A stretch of DNA of 64,000 bases from NCBI GenBank assembly GCA_018372435.1, contig JAHAJA010000021.1:1-64000 (forward strand), in the 5' to 3' direction. The first letter of the stretch is position 1; each line of letters opens with the position of its first letter. Under the pieces are notes generated by a model. It was given only the letters and a program-made list of their open reading frames with translations. It made no database searches and was not told where the DNA came from. The stretch is from Clostridiales bacterium. GTDB taxonomy: Bacteria > Bacillota > Clostridia > Lachnospirales > Lachnospiraceae. Shown one piece after another: positions 27,627 to 36,966 of this stretch. Both the position numbers and the translations under genes were made by a program.

Positions 27627-28442
27627 TTACGTTAAGATAACCCTTTCTCCATGTTCTCCAACCCAAGCCTTTAAATGTGGATATTTAACCCTAAGATAAC
27701 TTGTAAATAATTCTGGATTCTCACAATTCCCCGGAAACATCTCATAATGCCCTGGAACTACCAGATCCGGTTCTATATAACCCGCCAAATCCGTAGCTTC
27801 CTGATAGGTCATATTTCCAATAATATTGTTTTCTAATCGTTTTGCGTCTCTACCGTTAATGGGTAGAAAGATTGCACTAAAATGACTATTTTCTCTTAAT
27901 TTTTTGTATAATTCTGGATAAATACAGGTATCGCCTGCATGATAGATCTTTACCCCATTTCCCTCAATTATATATCCTAGACAAGGATACTCACCTGTTC
28001 TCTTATCTTGATTTAATGCTTCATGTGCTGAAGCAATTCCTCTAATGGAAATTCCATTTAAATTAACACATACTCCATCATTCAGACCAATAAATCGTTC
28101 TTCTTCTATCTCTAAATCCTTAGCTAAAGAGGGAAGGAGTATACTTGGGGTAATAAATTTAGCATTTGGAGAACTTTTAGACATTTGATTCCACGATGAA
28201 CGATCAATATGATCAACGTGGTCATGGGTACCTAATATAATATCTGCATTACTTACCTCACTTGGATTTAATAATGTAGGTATACTCCTTGTATTACTAT
28301 CTTCTAAATATGCGTCAATATAGAGAATCGTCTGATCTATCTTTATAGCATATCCCATCTGACCAAGCCACCAAAAGGCTAATTCTCCATAGCCTACCTT
28401 ACATTCATTTATATCATTAATTAATTCTGTTCTTATTTTCAT
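27627..28442 (-). CDS. MBL-fold metallohydrolase (UlaG-like)
   Basis: 271 aa. Metal motif THDHVDH (HxHxDH), with later His/Asp ligands in YHAGDTCIY and PGHYEMFPGN, and an early WLGQMGYAIKI strand seen in UlaG-like and other lactonase-type hydrolases. Likely a cytoplasmic phosphodiester or lactone hydrolase acting on a sugar derivative, given its place after the two-component/ABC module. Exact substrate unknown. Confidence 0.85.
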   Translation of the reverse strand: MKIRTELINDINECKVGYGELAFWWLGQMGYAIKIDQTILYIDAYLEDSNTRSIPTLLNPSEVSNADIILGTHDHVDHIDRSSWNQMSKSSPNAKFITPSILLPSLAKDLEIEEERFIGLNDGVCVNLNGISIRGIASAHEALNQDKRTGEYPCLGYIIEGNGVKIYHAGDTCIYPELYKKLRENSHFSAIFLPINGRDAKRLENNIIGNMTYQEATDLAGYIEPDLVVPGHYEMFPGNCENPELFTSYLRVKYPHLKAWVGEHGERVILT

Positions 28443-28801
28443 ACGCTACCTTCTTCTCTAAAATATCCTTTGATAAACTTCACGTTACTTATTATTACTA
28501 TAATACCACTATTGCTACTGCAATCGGTAATAAAACTTTTATTATTTTCATACGTAACTAAACAAAGCTACTTCCTTCAAATTACAATTAGGTGCACCAA
28601 AATTACTCTTTAAGAATTACGCTAAATACTCTGTAATAGCTTCCATGCTTCCACCCAAACTCTCCTTATTTATGATACGGTTCACCGTAGCATGTGTAAA
28701 GGAGTGTTTTACAATTATCACTGAAGTAACATCTAATTCAATGGATGTAGATGACCATTTTGCAATTTATCATCATATCACTAACTTATCCAATCTAATA
28801 T
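28443..28801. other. Intergenic stretch with a possible gene remnant
   Basis: No intact gene. On the minus strand, about 28617-28765 reads open for ~48 codons with no start codon in front (…SVIIVKHSFTHATVNRIIN… then TAA). The ATVNRIINKES part vaguely recalls a LacI-type helix-turn-helix, but it is too short to assign. The rest is AT-rich with nothing recognisable. Confidence 0.35.
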
Positions 28802-31800
28802 CTATATAACCATTTTGCTTTTTTCAATTTGTCGAGCCATTTCTGTTCTTGCCCATTCTCTTCTTCCTTTAATTTGAGATATCAAATTTTTATTTTCATT
28901 CGGATTTAGTTTCATGTTAATTTCTATCAACAAATCAAGTAAATCATCATCCATTTTTTTATTAACACCAAAGAATCTCATTCTATAATAGAAAATCAAT
29001 TTGTTTAAAATTAATTTCAATATACTTTCCGATGTTTCCGTTCTAATATATCGTTTTAATTCTGCAATAATATTCCCAATTTGCAAATCGCATTTAAGAA
29101 AAACAAACATAAATTTTTCAAATGGCTTTTCTGTTTTCTTGCTCATTAAGTCATTAATAGCCATTTCTAGCTTAGGTGTTCCTACACTTTCAAAAATAAC
29201 ATTCTGGATTGCAATAGGAAAAGAAAGCTTTGCAATTTCCATAAATGCTGTTTTTGTATCTTCAAATTCCTCTTCTGTTGGAACTTCATTGGTCTCTTTA
29301 ATCATATCTTTAAACTCATCGTATTTCATTTTTTCCTTTAATATTCTTGCAATTTGAATCACTTCTGCTAAAAAAATATTCATTGCATACATGTAATTTT
29401 CAAGATGGATTATTTTATCTTTGTTGTCTAATAGTTCCGCATTTTTTAGAACGCTACCATACATTTGAATTAGTGAATAAAAATCTTCTGTTTCTTTTTC
29501 ACCTTGTTCTTTATCTATTTCGTCGCTTTCTGCATCAATAATTTGTGGAACGTCCAATTTTGGAGCTTTATTAATCTCAGTAGGGGCCACTTCTTTTTTT
29601 TGACTAGACAAATCACTCATTTTATCAATATCATTTTGGCTAGGTCTATTTTCATTTAAATTCTTAATTAATTCGTCTTTATTCAATCGGAATTCTGCCA
29701 TAATTTCAATGTCATTTAATTTATCAACAACATCAATATTTCCTGTAATTGCTTCTATAATTGTGTCTGCCATACTATCTAGCAATTCTCCGCAATCTGG
29801 TGTTAACCCTGAATAAAAGCATATTTCATTTCTAAAATTTACTCGATTACCCTTTTTTAACATAATTTGTAAAAATTCATTATTATTTTTAGCATAAACA
29901 GCTAAAAAATACTCTAACATACTGGTATGGCTAAATACAATATTTGTATCAAAATAGCACAAGATACCTTTATTAAAAAATAATGTTGAAAAATGTGTAT
30001 CATTTTCTTTATAACCTTTTGTTTTATGATATTCACATATAAGATTTTCAAATTCCTCTACTGTAAAATAGTATTGATCTTTCTGAAACATCTTATATGC
30101 CATTGTACTTAAAAAATGTTGTTTTACTTGAAATGAATAATTACTTCTATCACTTTCATCTGGTGATAGTTTTTCTAATAAGATTTCTAAATAATTTTCC
30201 ATTACTATTGCTTCATTTTGTGGAATAAAATTCTTGTCCGAATCCCAAAGAACCATAAAAATAGAAATGTTAAATGGTGTCTTCGCAAAATTAATTTGAT
30301 TACAATATCCATCAATCTTTTCTACTACATCATTTATATTTACAGTGTTATCGTTTTTATCAGCCCATTTTGTTACCATTTGGCGAATTTGAGCTTTTCC
30401 TAATAAATGTATGAAGATTTTTCTAAACACTTGTCCATATTCTGGGATTTTCTTTAATTCAAGGGATTGAAAAAATCCCTCTTTTACTGTCATAATAAAC
30501 CTGTTGTTTTTATGATCTTCTATAAATTTTGTTAATATATTTGTATGATCTTCATTAGAAATATCTACATTATCAATTAAGAAAACTATCTTTCCTAACT
30601 CAATTAATTCATTTACTTTTGCTTTGTTAATATCTGCTTCATCAAACATATTGTTCATTACAAAATGTTGAGCTGCAAGTAATAACCTATCTCCTTTTTT
30701 TGATAATTGACGCATATCAATATGTATTGGAAGCAGTGCTTTACCCTCATATCGTTCTATATACATTAGCCCTAATTTTTGAAGAACAGTTGTTTTTCCA
30801 CTTTCCTTTTTTCCGATAATGATAAGATTATCTTTATCGTTTAAAAGTTGTTGTAAAGTGATTTTAGCTTCTTTATTTTGTTTTTCTTTTTTATACTCCG
30901 ATTCCTCTGACAGTATCGGTTCAATAAATACTTGTTCAATATTAATAGGTGATTTAGAATCAATTTCATTAATCATTGTAATCGTTTCTGACATTTTTAA
31001 AAAATATTCTTTAATACCTTTTACTATGTTGAATTCCATCTGTTTGTCTTTTGTATTTCCATTCAGTTCATATACTATTTCACCTTCAGGAATTACATCA
31101 ATTGCAGAATCAAAAGCTTGTCTTTCTTTTGCAAAATATGTTCTCATAAAAACAGTGCAAAGATTTGTTTCAAAATTCACATTTAGAATTGAATAACCAT
31201 TATACCCATCTACATTTCTCCCATATGCATAATCTAGCGGATATAATTTCCCAGCTGTACAATAAATTGTTTTTATATTCTGACGGCATATTTCTTTAGT
31301 ATCTGTTTCGTGAACATGACCTCTTAGAACTATATCAAATTTTGTCATTTCTCTTTCAATTAGATTGGATTCGTAATCAGACAGCCAATCTAATGGATGA
31401 TGCATCATACAGATTTTAAAATTTGCTTTCTCAATATGTTTATATAAATCTTGCACTTGCTTTCTTCCAATATACATAAGCATTTTTTCACAGCCACCCT
31501 TTCCTGATGACCTCCACGCTGAATCTATACAGGCTATACCAATCTTTACACCATTAATTTCACGAATAAATGCATAACCTATTTTTTCTTGAATTATATC
31601 ATCATAAACTTTTGGTAATTCACTATAAAAATATTCTAATCGGCTTAAATAGGTAGAATTCATTTCCTTGATATTTTCATCTATTTCTTCTAATGATGTT
31701 ACTAGTAGCCCTTTTTCCGTCGCTTTAATAATTTTGCTGATATCAACTTCATGATTACCTGGCACCAATAGAAACTGCTTTTTATCTAATCCTAATGCTG

Positions 31801-32038
31801 TTAATAAAGGTTCAACTAATATTCGTTTTGCTATTTCTAATTGCTTTTCATCTTCTACAGCTTTATCCCCTCTTTGAATCAGGTCTCCTGTAAAACACAC
31901 TAAATTAATTTTTAACTTCTTATCAACTTGCACTTTTAATACATCCTGAATAAGCTTTTCTGCCACTTGTGCAATTGCAGATTCATCTTTTTTCTGTATA
32001 TGTGCATCTGAAATATGTAGTATATTTAGTATTTTCAC
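28802..32038 (-). CDS. Metallophosphoesterase-NACHT/STAND NTPase, candidate antiphage sensor-effector
   Basis: 1078 aa from a GTG at 32038, chosen because GGAG lies 6 nt upstream and it yields the domain start (VKILNILHISDAH). Residues 1-320 form a calcineurin-like phosphoesterase with a full metal set: SDAH, FTGDLIQRGD, PGNHEVD, MMHHPLDW, RGHVHETD. At about 409-417 follows a Walker A GKKESGKTT, Walker B VFLIDNVD (~486-493), and the NACHT-type C-terminal block with FSHTSMLEYFLAVYA. A ~230-residue helical C-terminus could be the sensor. STAND proteins with N-terminal effectors (Avs, bNACHT) are established phage defences; this fusion fits that plan. It neighbours a collapsed ABC-3C system. Confidence 0.85.
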   Translation of the reverse strand: MKILNILHISDAHIQKKDESAIAQVAEKLIQDVLKVQVDKKLKINLVCFTGDLIQRGDKAVEDEKQLEIAKRILVEPLLTALGLDKKQFLLVPGNHEVDISKIIKATEKGLLVTSLEEIDENIKEMNSTYLSRLEYFYSELPKVYDDIIQEKIGYAFIREINGVKIGIACIDSAWRSSGKGGCEKMLMYIGRKQVQDLYKHIEKANFKICMMHHPLDWLSDYESNLIEREMTKFDIVLRGHVHETDTKEICRQNIKTIYCTAGKLYPLDYAYGRNVDGYNGYSILNVNFETNLCTVFMRTYFAKERQAFDSAIDVIPEGEIVYELNGNTKDKQMEFNIVKGIKEYFLKMSETITMINEIDSKSPINIEQVFIEPILSEESEYKKEKQNKEAKITLQQLLNDKDNLIIIGKKESGKTTVLQKLGLMYIERYEGKALLPIHIDMRQLSKKGDRLLLAAQHFVMNNMFDEADINKAKVNELIELGKIVFLIDNVDISNEDHTNILTKFIEDHKNNRFIMTVKEGFFQSLELKKIPEYGQVFRKIFIHLLGKAQIRQMVTKWADKNDNTVNINDVVEKIDGYCNQINFAKTPFNISIFMVLWDSDKNFIPQNEAIVMENYLEILLEKLSPDESDRSNYSFQVKQHFLSTMAYKMFQKDQYYFTVEEFENLICEYHKTKGYKENDTHFSTLFFNKGILCYFDTNIVFSHTSMLEYFLAVYAKNNNEFLQIMLKKGNRVNFRNEICFYSGLTPDCGELLDSMADTIIEAITGNIDVVDKLNDIEIMAEFRLNKDELIKNLNENRPSQNDIDKMSDLSSQKKEVAPTEINKAPKLDVPQIIDAESDEIDKEQGEKETEDFYSLIQMYGSVLKNAELLDNKDKIIHLENYMYAMNIFLAEVIQIARILKEKMKYDEFKDMIKETNEVPTEEEFEDTKTAFMEIAKLSFPIAIQNVIFESVGTPKLEMAINDLMSKKTEKPFEKFMFVFLKCDLQIGNIIAELKRYIRTETSESILKLILNKLIFYYRMRFFGVNKKMDDDLLDLLIEINMKLNPNENKNLISQIKGRREWARTEMARQIEKSKMVI

Positions 32039-32112
32039 TTTTTTCTCCGTTCTAAAATCTATTTTTTTGAATATATATGTTAATAAAGTCATATTAGAAA
32101 GCGAGGTCTATA

Positions 32113-32223
32113 ATGGATAATTTTCAACTTATGCTGCTAATAATTAATATCAAAGATAAAAATTATATCATCGCTTTACTTAATAAATACCGTATTCCTG
32201 TCGAAGAATCAAAATATTGCTGA
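32113..32223 (+). CDS. 36-aa protein divergent from the NACHT gene
   Basis: ATG at 32113 with GCGAGG 6 nt upstream, 36 codons, stop TGA lying in the first arm of a strong plus-strand terminator. The product (MDNFQLMLLIINIKDKNYII...) has a beta-strand then helix layout. The start loosely recalls small P-II-like domains, but the rest is missing. The compact RBS-ORF-terminator unit suggests expression. It could be a remnant, a small regulator, or an artefact of a terminator next to a chance frame. Confidence 0.4.
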   Translation: MDNFQLMLLIINIKDKNYIIALLNKYRIPVEESKYC

Positions 32224-32247
32224 AGACTTTTTTCAGCAATATTTTTT
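32213..32247 (+). terminator. Terminator after the 36-aa ORF
   Basis: AATATTGCTGA/TCAGCAATATT (11-bp stem, 9-nt loop) followed by six T on the plus strand, overlapping the stop codon of the small frame. Confidence 0.8.
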
Positions 32248-32398
32248 AATTAAAATTCTTAGTTAATGTATCTACCTCTATTTTACTATTCCAATATACT
32301 TATTAATTGCTTCAAGCCTTTTTCTACTTTTTCATATCAAAATACACTAAGAAAAACTGTATGATTAATATCACAATCCAAAATTATACTAACAAAAG

Positions 32399-33211
32399 TT
32401 ATCTCTGAGTACTATTCATTATTTCTTCTATATTCCTATTATTATTTTCAGTGATATTTTGAACTAAGCTTGCGAACAAACCTGATGACATTAATAATGA
32501 GAATGCAACCAGACAAAATATTACTACAGTGACACCACCTCTATTGCTATATATCTGGTCAAAAAAGTTCATAAATTTATATGTAACTCTATTTTCCCAT
32601 TTCAAATATATATTAATTGATAAAATATATGCATATGAAAACACCGTAAATAAGTTAGCTAGTGCAAGAAATACAACGCCAATGAAATAAAAAACAATAC
32701 GCCAAATACTCTCCACTGAATTATCTTTAGTTAAGTCTTGTTCATACATTAAGACTATGCTTATAATATTCACAAATGTCATAATCATCGTTATAACTAA
32801 CCAATATTTAGATAAGCCATCCAAACTTTTTCTTACTGCCAACACTATTAAAAATGCAATAGAACTTACTAAAATTATGATAGACACCGTTATTAGTCCT
32901 TCAAGTATAACTGTATAATACTTAGTATAAAATCCTCTAGTAAGAACACCTACAACGATTATAAAGAGAAAAATTTCACCAACACTATAACTTGATTGAC
33001 TACTTATATTATTATTACTAGAATTAAATCCTTTGGGGCACTTATAATTAGCTTTTCCACGCTCAATATACTCTCTAATAATATATATTTCTGTACTGTT
33101 ACTCTTGTATATGTTACTTGGCTGCGAAAATATTTTTCCAAAAATTACACCTAGAACTGCACTAATCACAGCAAAAAATGTGTTAAATAAAATGTTTCCT
33201 ATACTAAACAT
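32399..33211 (-). CDS. Multi-pass membrane protein of defence-like cluster
   Basis: 270 aa with about six hydrophobic helices (around 5-25, 80-97, 105-127, 138-156, 168-195, 228-250) and a hydrophilic loop after helix 1. AGGAGGGG precedes the ATG. No recognisable family. It begins 26 bp past the end of the decayed ABC-3C frame and probably shares its transcript. Multi-pass proteins are frequent effectors in defence cassettes, but this one could also be unrelated cargo. Confidence 0.65.
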   Translation of the reverse strand: MFSIGNILFNTFFAVISAVLGVIFGKIFSQPSNIYKSNSTEIYIIREYIERGKANYKCPKGFNSSNNNISSQSSYSVGEIFLFIIVVGVLTRGFYTKYYTVILEGLITVSIIILVSSIAFLIVLAVRKSLDGLSKYWLVITMIMTFVNIISIVLMYEQDLTKDNSVESIWRIVFYFIGVVFLALANLFTVFSYAYILSINIYLKWENRVTYKFMNFFDQIYSNRGGVTVVIFCLVAFSLLMSSGLFASLVQNITENNNRNIEEIMNSTQR

Positions 33212-33237
33212 ACTTCGTCCCCTCCTATAATTTCCAA

Positions 33238-34101
33238 CTACTCATCTGTCTCTGATAGATACCATGACTTTGGTATCAAACATTGATCTTCTCCAACTCC
33301 CCACCAATGTTCTATTAAAGAATTTTGGAAATACTGTTCTTTTATATTTGCATGATCAACATCAATAACCTGCATGTTTGGTGCTAATTCCTGAACAATT
33401 TTATGAATGAAAGAATATACGATTCTAATTTCTTGACTGTCAACATTTTCATCGTTCATTTCAGGGGGGAAATATACTTGAGATGGTTGGTCAATAAATA
33501 AAAATTGCGGTACTGGACGATGGTTCTGAATAAAAAATTTATGCACTGCAAACTAGGTGATTAAGTGACACCCTAACCAATTTGAGCCACTTCCTAATTG
33601 TTGTAAAGGAACTGGACACTCCCTATCAACAACCACTGTAACTTTATTCATATCTAAACGATATGGATAGTCACAATGTTCAAGATTTAATTGTTCTCCA
33701 TTTCCTGAAGTAACAATTTGAGTTAATGCCTTTTTAGTATCACGATGTTTTGTATCTCCACTAAGAAAATATGCAACTGAATTTTCTGGTGCGTTAGCAG
33801 TAGTAATTATTACAAAACTTGTATTTATTACGTCTATGTTTAGTTCTTGTATTGTATCACACCAACTATTTATACTTCTCCATAAATCTACACTCGAGTC
33901 ATTTAATTTTCCCCTTTCATTAATCTGATGCTTAATTTGAATCATAACCTTTGGTTGATCCTCTTCAACAAATGCTATATCATCAAATTTTTCTATGCAT
34001 AATAGATTATAATCATTCTTACTATCAAGAATTAATATTAAGGTTGAAAGAACTTGATAAAGATATCCTACCATCTGTCCTGCTGCATCGTGACTTTCCA
34101 T
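33238..34101 (-). pseudogene. Collapsed ABC-3C defence system: nuclease N-terminus fused to DUF3732 C-terminus
   Basis: One reading frame broken by a single TAG at 33555-33553. Residues 1 to ~148 are the dsDNA-nuclease (DUF4297/Cap4-type) N-terminus of an ABC-3C effector: AAGQMVGYLYQ, IEKFDDIAF, MIQIKHQI (the D/E...QxK nuclease set), DLWRSINSW, SFVIITTANAP. From about YRLDMNKVTVVVD it switches to the C-terminal end of the DUF3732 ATPase: PVPLQQLGSGSNWLG, then past the TAG, NHRPVPQFLFIDQPSQVYFP and IDVDHANIKEQYFQ. The rest of the effector, the middle component and most of the ATPase are gone. Start at 34101 has GGGGTGAG upstream. The TAG is one C-to-T change from Gln. Confidence 0.78.
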
Positions 34102-34410
34102 ATGTACTCACCCCACAATAAAACTTAATTTCACTATAAACTCATGGTTCTATAAAATTACTATATTTTTTAATCAACACATCAGTACTTCTTATGTCAA
34201 ATTATACCACATATTGATTTATTATGATATACTTTTTCCCTTTTCTCCTAAATCCTCCTATTAAATACATGAAAATTCACTTATATATCATATTAATCCC
34301 ATAACTTTATCTTCTGATTGATACACGCAAAGAATATACTTTGTTTAATTAATACCCGCACTTAATCCGAATAATATATTCTTGCTGCTTTACCCTTAAT
34401 AGCATAAAAA
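34102..34410. other. AT-rich intergenic region upstream of the ABC-3C remnant
   Basis: No frame or RNA recognised. It holds TTGACA-like sequences on the minus strand (near 34195) that could be the remnant promoter, and an AT-rich spacer toward the rlmH terminator. Confidence 0.4.
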
Positions 34411-34449
34411 ACAGACAATATATCTTACAATTCAAGACATATTGTCTGT
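34411..34449 (-). terminator. rlmH terminator
   Basis: ACAGACAATAT...CTT paired with AAG...ATATTGTCTGT (16-nt arms, one mismatch), followed by TTTTTT on the minus strand; 50 bp past the rlmH stop. Confidence 0.8.
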
Positions 34450-34498
34450 ATTAAACTCATTTCATTCACTTTTCATTCCAAAATCAGTAAAACTCCCC

Positions 34499-34978
34499 TT
34501 ACTTATGATAAGGTTCCCCTTTCATAATCCTATACCCTCTATACACCTGCTCTAGCAACACCATCCGCATCATCTGATGTGGAAACGTCATCTTTGAGAA
34601 ACTTAATTTATAATCCGCACGATCTAGAATTCTCTTATCTAAGCCAAGAGAACCACCAATAACAAACACAACATTACTATCGCCATTAATGCCTAGTTGT
34701 TCCATCTTCTCAGATAATTCTTCACTTGTTAACATCTTCCCTTCAATGGCAAGGGCAATGACATACGCATTGTCTTTGATGTATCTGAGAAGCTTGTCTC
34801 CTTCTTTAGCTTTGATTTGAAGCTCTTCGTTTTCAGACGCATTATCTGGAGTTTTCTCATCTGGTACTTCTATGATTTCTAATTTACAATAGCGACTAAG
34901 TCTCTTTGCATATTCGACGATTCCTAACGTAAAGTATTTTTCTTTAATTTTTCCTACACATAAAACTGTAATTTTCAA
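34499..34978 (-). CDS. rlmH: 23S rRNA (pseudouridine1915-N3)-methyltransferase
   Basis: 159 aa, the family length. SPOUT knot features are complete: MKITVLCVGKIKEKY start, VFVIGGSLGLDKRIL for SAM binding, and the C-terminal SKMTFPHQMMRMVLLEQVYRGYRIMKGEPYHK (shown in part), the most conserved part. It methylates the pseudouridine of helix 69 in assembled ribosomes. A core gene that marks the right boundary of the defence-like island. Confidence 0.97.
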   Translation of the reverse strand: MKITVLCVGKIKEKYFTLGIVEYAKRLSRYCKLEIIEVPDEKTPDNASENEELQIKAKEGDKLLRYIKDNAYVIALAIEGKMLTSEELSEKMEQLGINGDSNVVFVIGGSLGLDKRILDRADYKLSFSKMTFPHQMMRMVLLEQVYRGYRIMKGEPYHK

Positions 34979-35087
34979 TGATTTCTCCTCTAATTCTTTA
35001 AATTATCTACACCATTCTATCATACTAATATTTCTTTTGTATAGGCAAATATCATTTATCAATTGTCTCCATCTTCTCTTTACTTCT

Positions 35088-35627
35088 TCACTTATTAACA
35101 TCTTTCCCAATCTTATTCACCCGGTATATAATGTAGATTCTAAGTGCTACCATGTAAATTCCAATTAATGCTCCCGTCATACTACTAGAAGTCAACCAGC
35201 AGATACACATAATCAATATCCCTATTATATGGAGCATTGTGTAACCACTTAACATTTTCTCATTTTCACAGACTTGCTTGATTTTACCTTTCCTCTTTAG
35301 CATCTCAGTTATACCACGGAAGAAGTAATATATGAAGAGTAGTTCAATTAAGGTCATTAGCGTTGACAACATATATGGACTTCTTAATGTAATAATTAGA
35401 TTGATCTTTATAAGATCTAACAATGTTAGAAGTATTAATAATACACTGATATTCTTTGCTTTAGTAAATAATTCATTCCCTTCCGCTTTTGCTATGGAAT
35501 CAACGCCCATTGCTACAATAATCCAACCGACAAAACTTGGGACGATCTGTAATGTACCTAGATTTATATGAAAGGTTGCTAATATAAGCCCTATTACAAT
35601 GTTTTTGAATCCTGTTTCCATCGACAC
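35088..35627 (-). CDS. Uncharacterised five-helix membrane protein
   Basis: 179 aa with about five hydrophobic segments and no charged catalytic clusters. The start (METGFKNIVIGLILATFHINLG) recurs in small Firmicutes membrane proteins of unknown function. Upstream of rlmH, same strand, about 110 bp apart. No function can be assigned. Confidence 0.65.
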   Translation of the reverse strand: MSMETGFKNIVIGLILATFHINLGTLQIVPSFVGWIIVAMGVDSIAKAEGNELFTKAKNISVLLILLTLLDLIKINLIITLRSPYMLSTLMTLIELLFIYYFFRGITEMLKRKGKIKQVCENEKMLSGYTMLHIIGILIMCICWLTSSSMTGALIGIYMVALRIYIIYRVNKIGKDVNK

Positions 35628-36086
35628 ACCCTCACCTTCTCTGTTTTATCCAATCTGAACAACTTCTTAAATTCCGCTATCAAATAGCTATCCTTATCTT
35701 AATCCTCATTCATGCCAGTCCAGTCATACAATACTTAGCAAGTGGAGTATCAATTAATTTGTCTCTAGTAATCAGATAGAATTCTTGTGTATATTCCTCC
35801 CCTTGATATAAAATTTCTAACCCTTCTTCCATTATACAAAGGTATATTCCCTATAAGGTATTCATAGTCATTACAATGAACATCATTATATAACTTGTAT
35901 TCTATATATTAGTATATCTGTATATTTATGTCAATATCACTTAATAAATGCTAGTTTTTCTCGAATATACAAGGTTCAAACTTGACATTTAGTTCTTACT
36001 AAAAAAATTGAGATAATTCACTAACTTCTATTAGCAGATCATCTCTATTTTTCAGTTATTATATATTTCTTCCATTTTTTTATTAA
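35628..36086. other. Gap with a 40-codon remnant frame
   Basis: The gap has one frame on the minus strand, 35710-35832, with an ATG but no Shine-Dalgarno site (product MEEGLEILYQGEEYTQEFYL, then an SRDKLIDTPLA-like segment and a stop after MTGLA). It looks like the C-terminal end of a lost protein. A weak hairpin (GAGAT/ATCTC, T-rich flank) at about 36005-36055 may terminate the SGNH gene. Confidence 0.35.
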
Positions 36087-36740
36087 TTATATAATCCCAT
36101 AATAAAATCCCTCCGTTAGCTCTCTAATCCTATCAACTACTAGATTCGCTAATTGCTTATGTCCCTCTTCATCAAGATGTTCACGGTCGGTTTCACTTGG
36201 GTGTGCTACTGTAGAAGCATCAAGGAAAGAGCAATTATTACTGAGTGCTATCTTTCTAAGCTCACGTGACAGCTGTAGAGACACTTCCACGGATTTTTCA
36301 TCAAACTCAGGGTCAAATCCTTCTTCTCCTACACCTCTTGCTAGATGAATCGGCGATAATATCACTATCCTTGTCTGGTCGCCTGCAAATTGCCGAACGG
36401 TATCTATCATCTGTTCAATTCCTTTTGCAATCGTGCCAGCAGACGCGCCGTATCTTGTCTTGCAATCATTCGTGCCTAACATAATAAATACCATATCAAT
36501 TGGGTTATGGGATTCGATTATCATACGAATCGCATCAATTCCTTTACGGTTTGGGCGTATCTCATCTTCAAAAACCGTTGTTCTTCCACATAATCCTTCT
36601 TCAATTATGACGTACTCTTCTCTACCAAGAATCTCTTGTACTCTCCCCGTCCATCGTACCTTTTCATCATATCTACCATGTCCGTCTGGTCTATATCCAT
36701 ATGTATTGGAATCTCCAAAGCATAATATTCGTTTCATCAT
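36087..36740 (-). CDS. SGNH/GDSL hydrolase (arylesterase-like)
   Basis: 217 aa. Block I FGDSNTYGY (catalytic Ser), block III MLGTNDCK, and the C-terminal DREHLDEEGH (Asp-x-x-His) complete the triad. Cytoplasmic, as no signal peptide is seen. Similar esterases deacylate sugars or release acetyl groups, a plausible aid to plant-polymer use, but the natural substrate is not shown. GAGGAG precedes the ATG. Confidence 0.9.
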   Translation of the reverse strand: MMKRILCFGDSNTYGYRPDGHGRYDEKVRWTGRVQEILGREEYVIIEEGLCGRTTVFEDEIRPNRKGIDAIRMIIESHNPIDMVFIMLGTNDCKTRYGASAGTIAKGIEQMIDTVRQFAGDQTRIVILSPIHLARGVGEEGFDPEFDEKSVEVSLQLSRELRKIALSNNCSFLDASTVAHPSETDREHLDEEGHKQLANLVVDRIRELTEGFYYGII

Positions 36741-36888
36741 AACAGCACACTCCTCTCAAGGTTGGGAACTTATGTATACTATCACACCAGTTGAAATAGT
36801 TGCTACTTATTCCTCACTTTGTTTTCATATTATTTTACTAGGAATTATATGAATTAATTTTACATCGAGTGATTAGGAATGTCAAGGG

Positions 36889-36928
36889 AAAAATCGCCAT
36901 TCTATAAAACTATAGAATGGCGATTTTT
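36889..36928 (-). terminator. Terminator of LytTR/DUF3021 operon
   Basis: A perfect 18-bp inverted repeat AAAAATCGCCATTCTATA with a 4-nt loop, T-rich at both ends. Confidence 0.85.
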
Positions 36929-36966
36929 CATACTCCTCATTTGCACACTTGTATAGTGTGTTTTTT

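Noticed and set aside
33553..33555. In-frame TAG as pyrrolysine or readthrough codon
   Set aside because: No pyl genes or PYLIS-like context seen, and the protein is already a deletion fusion; a nonsense mutation is simpler.
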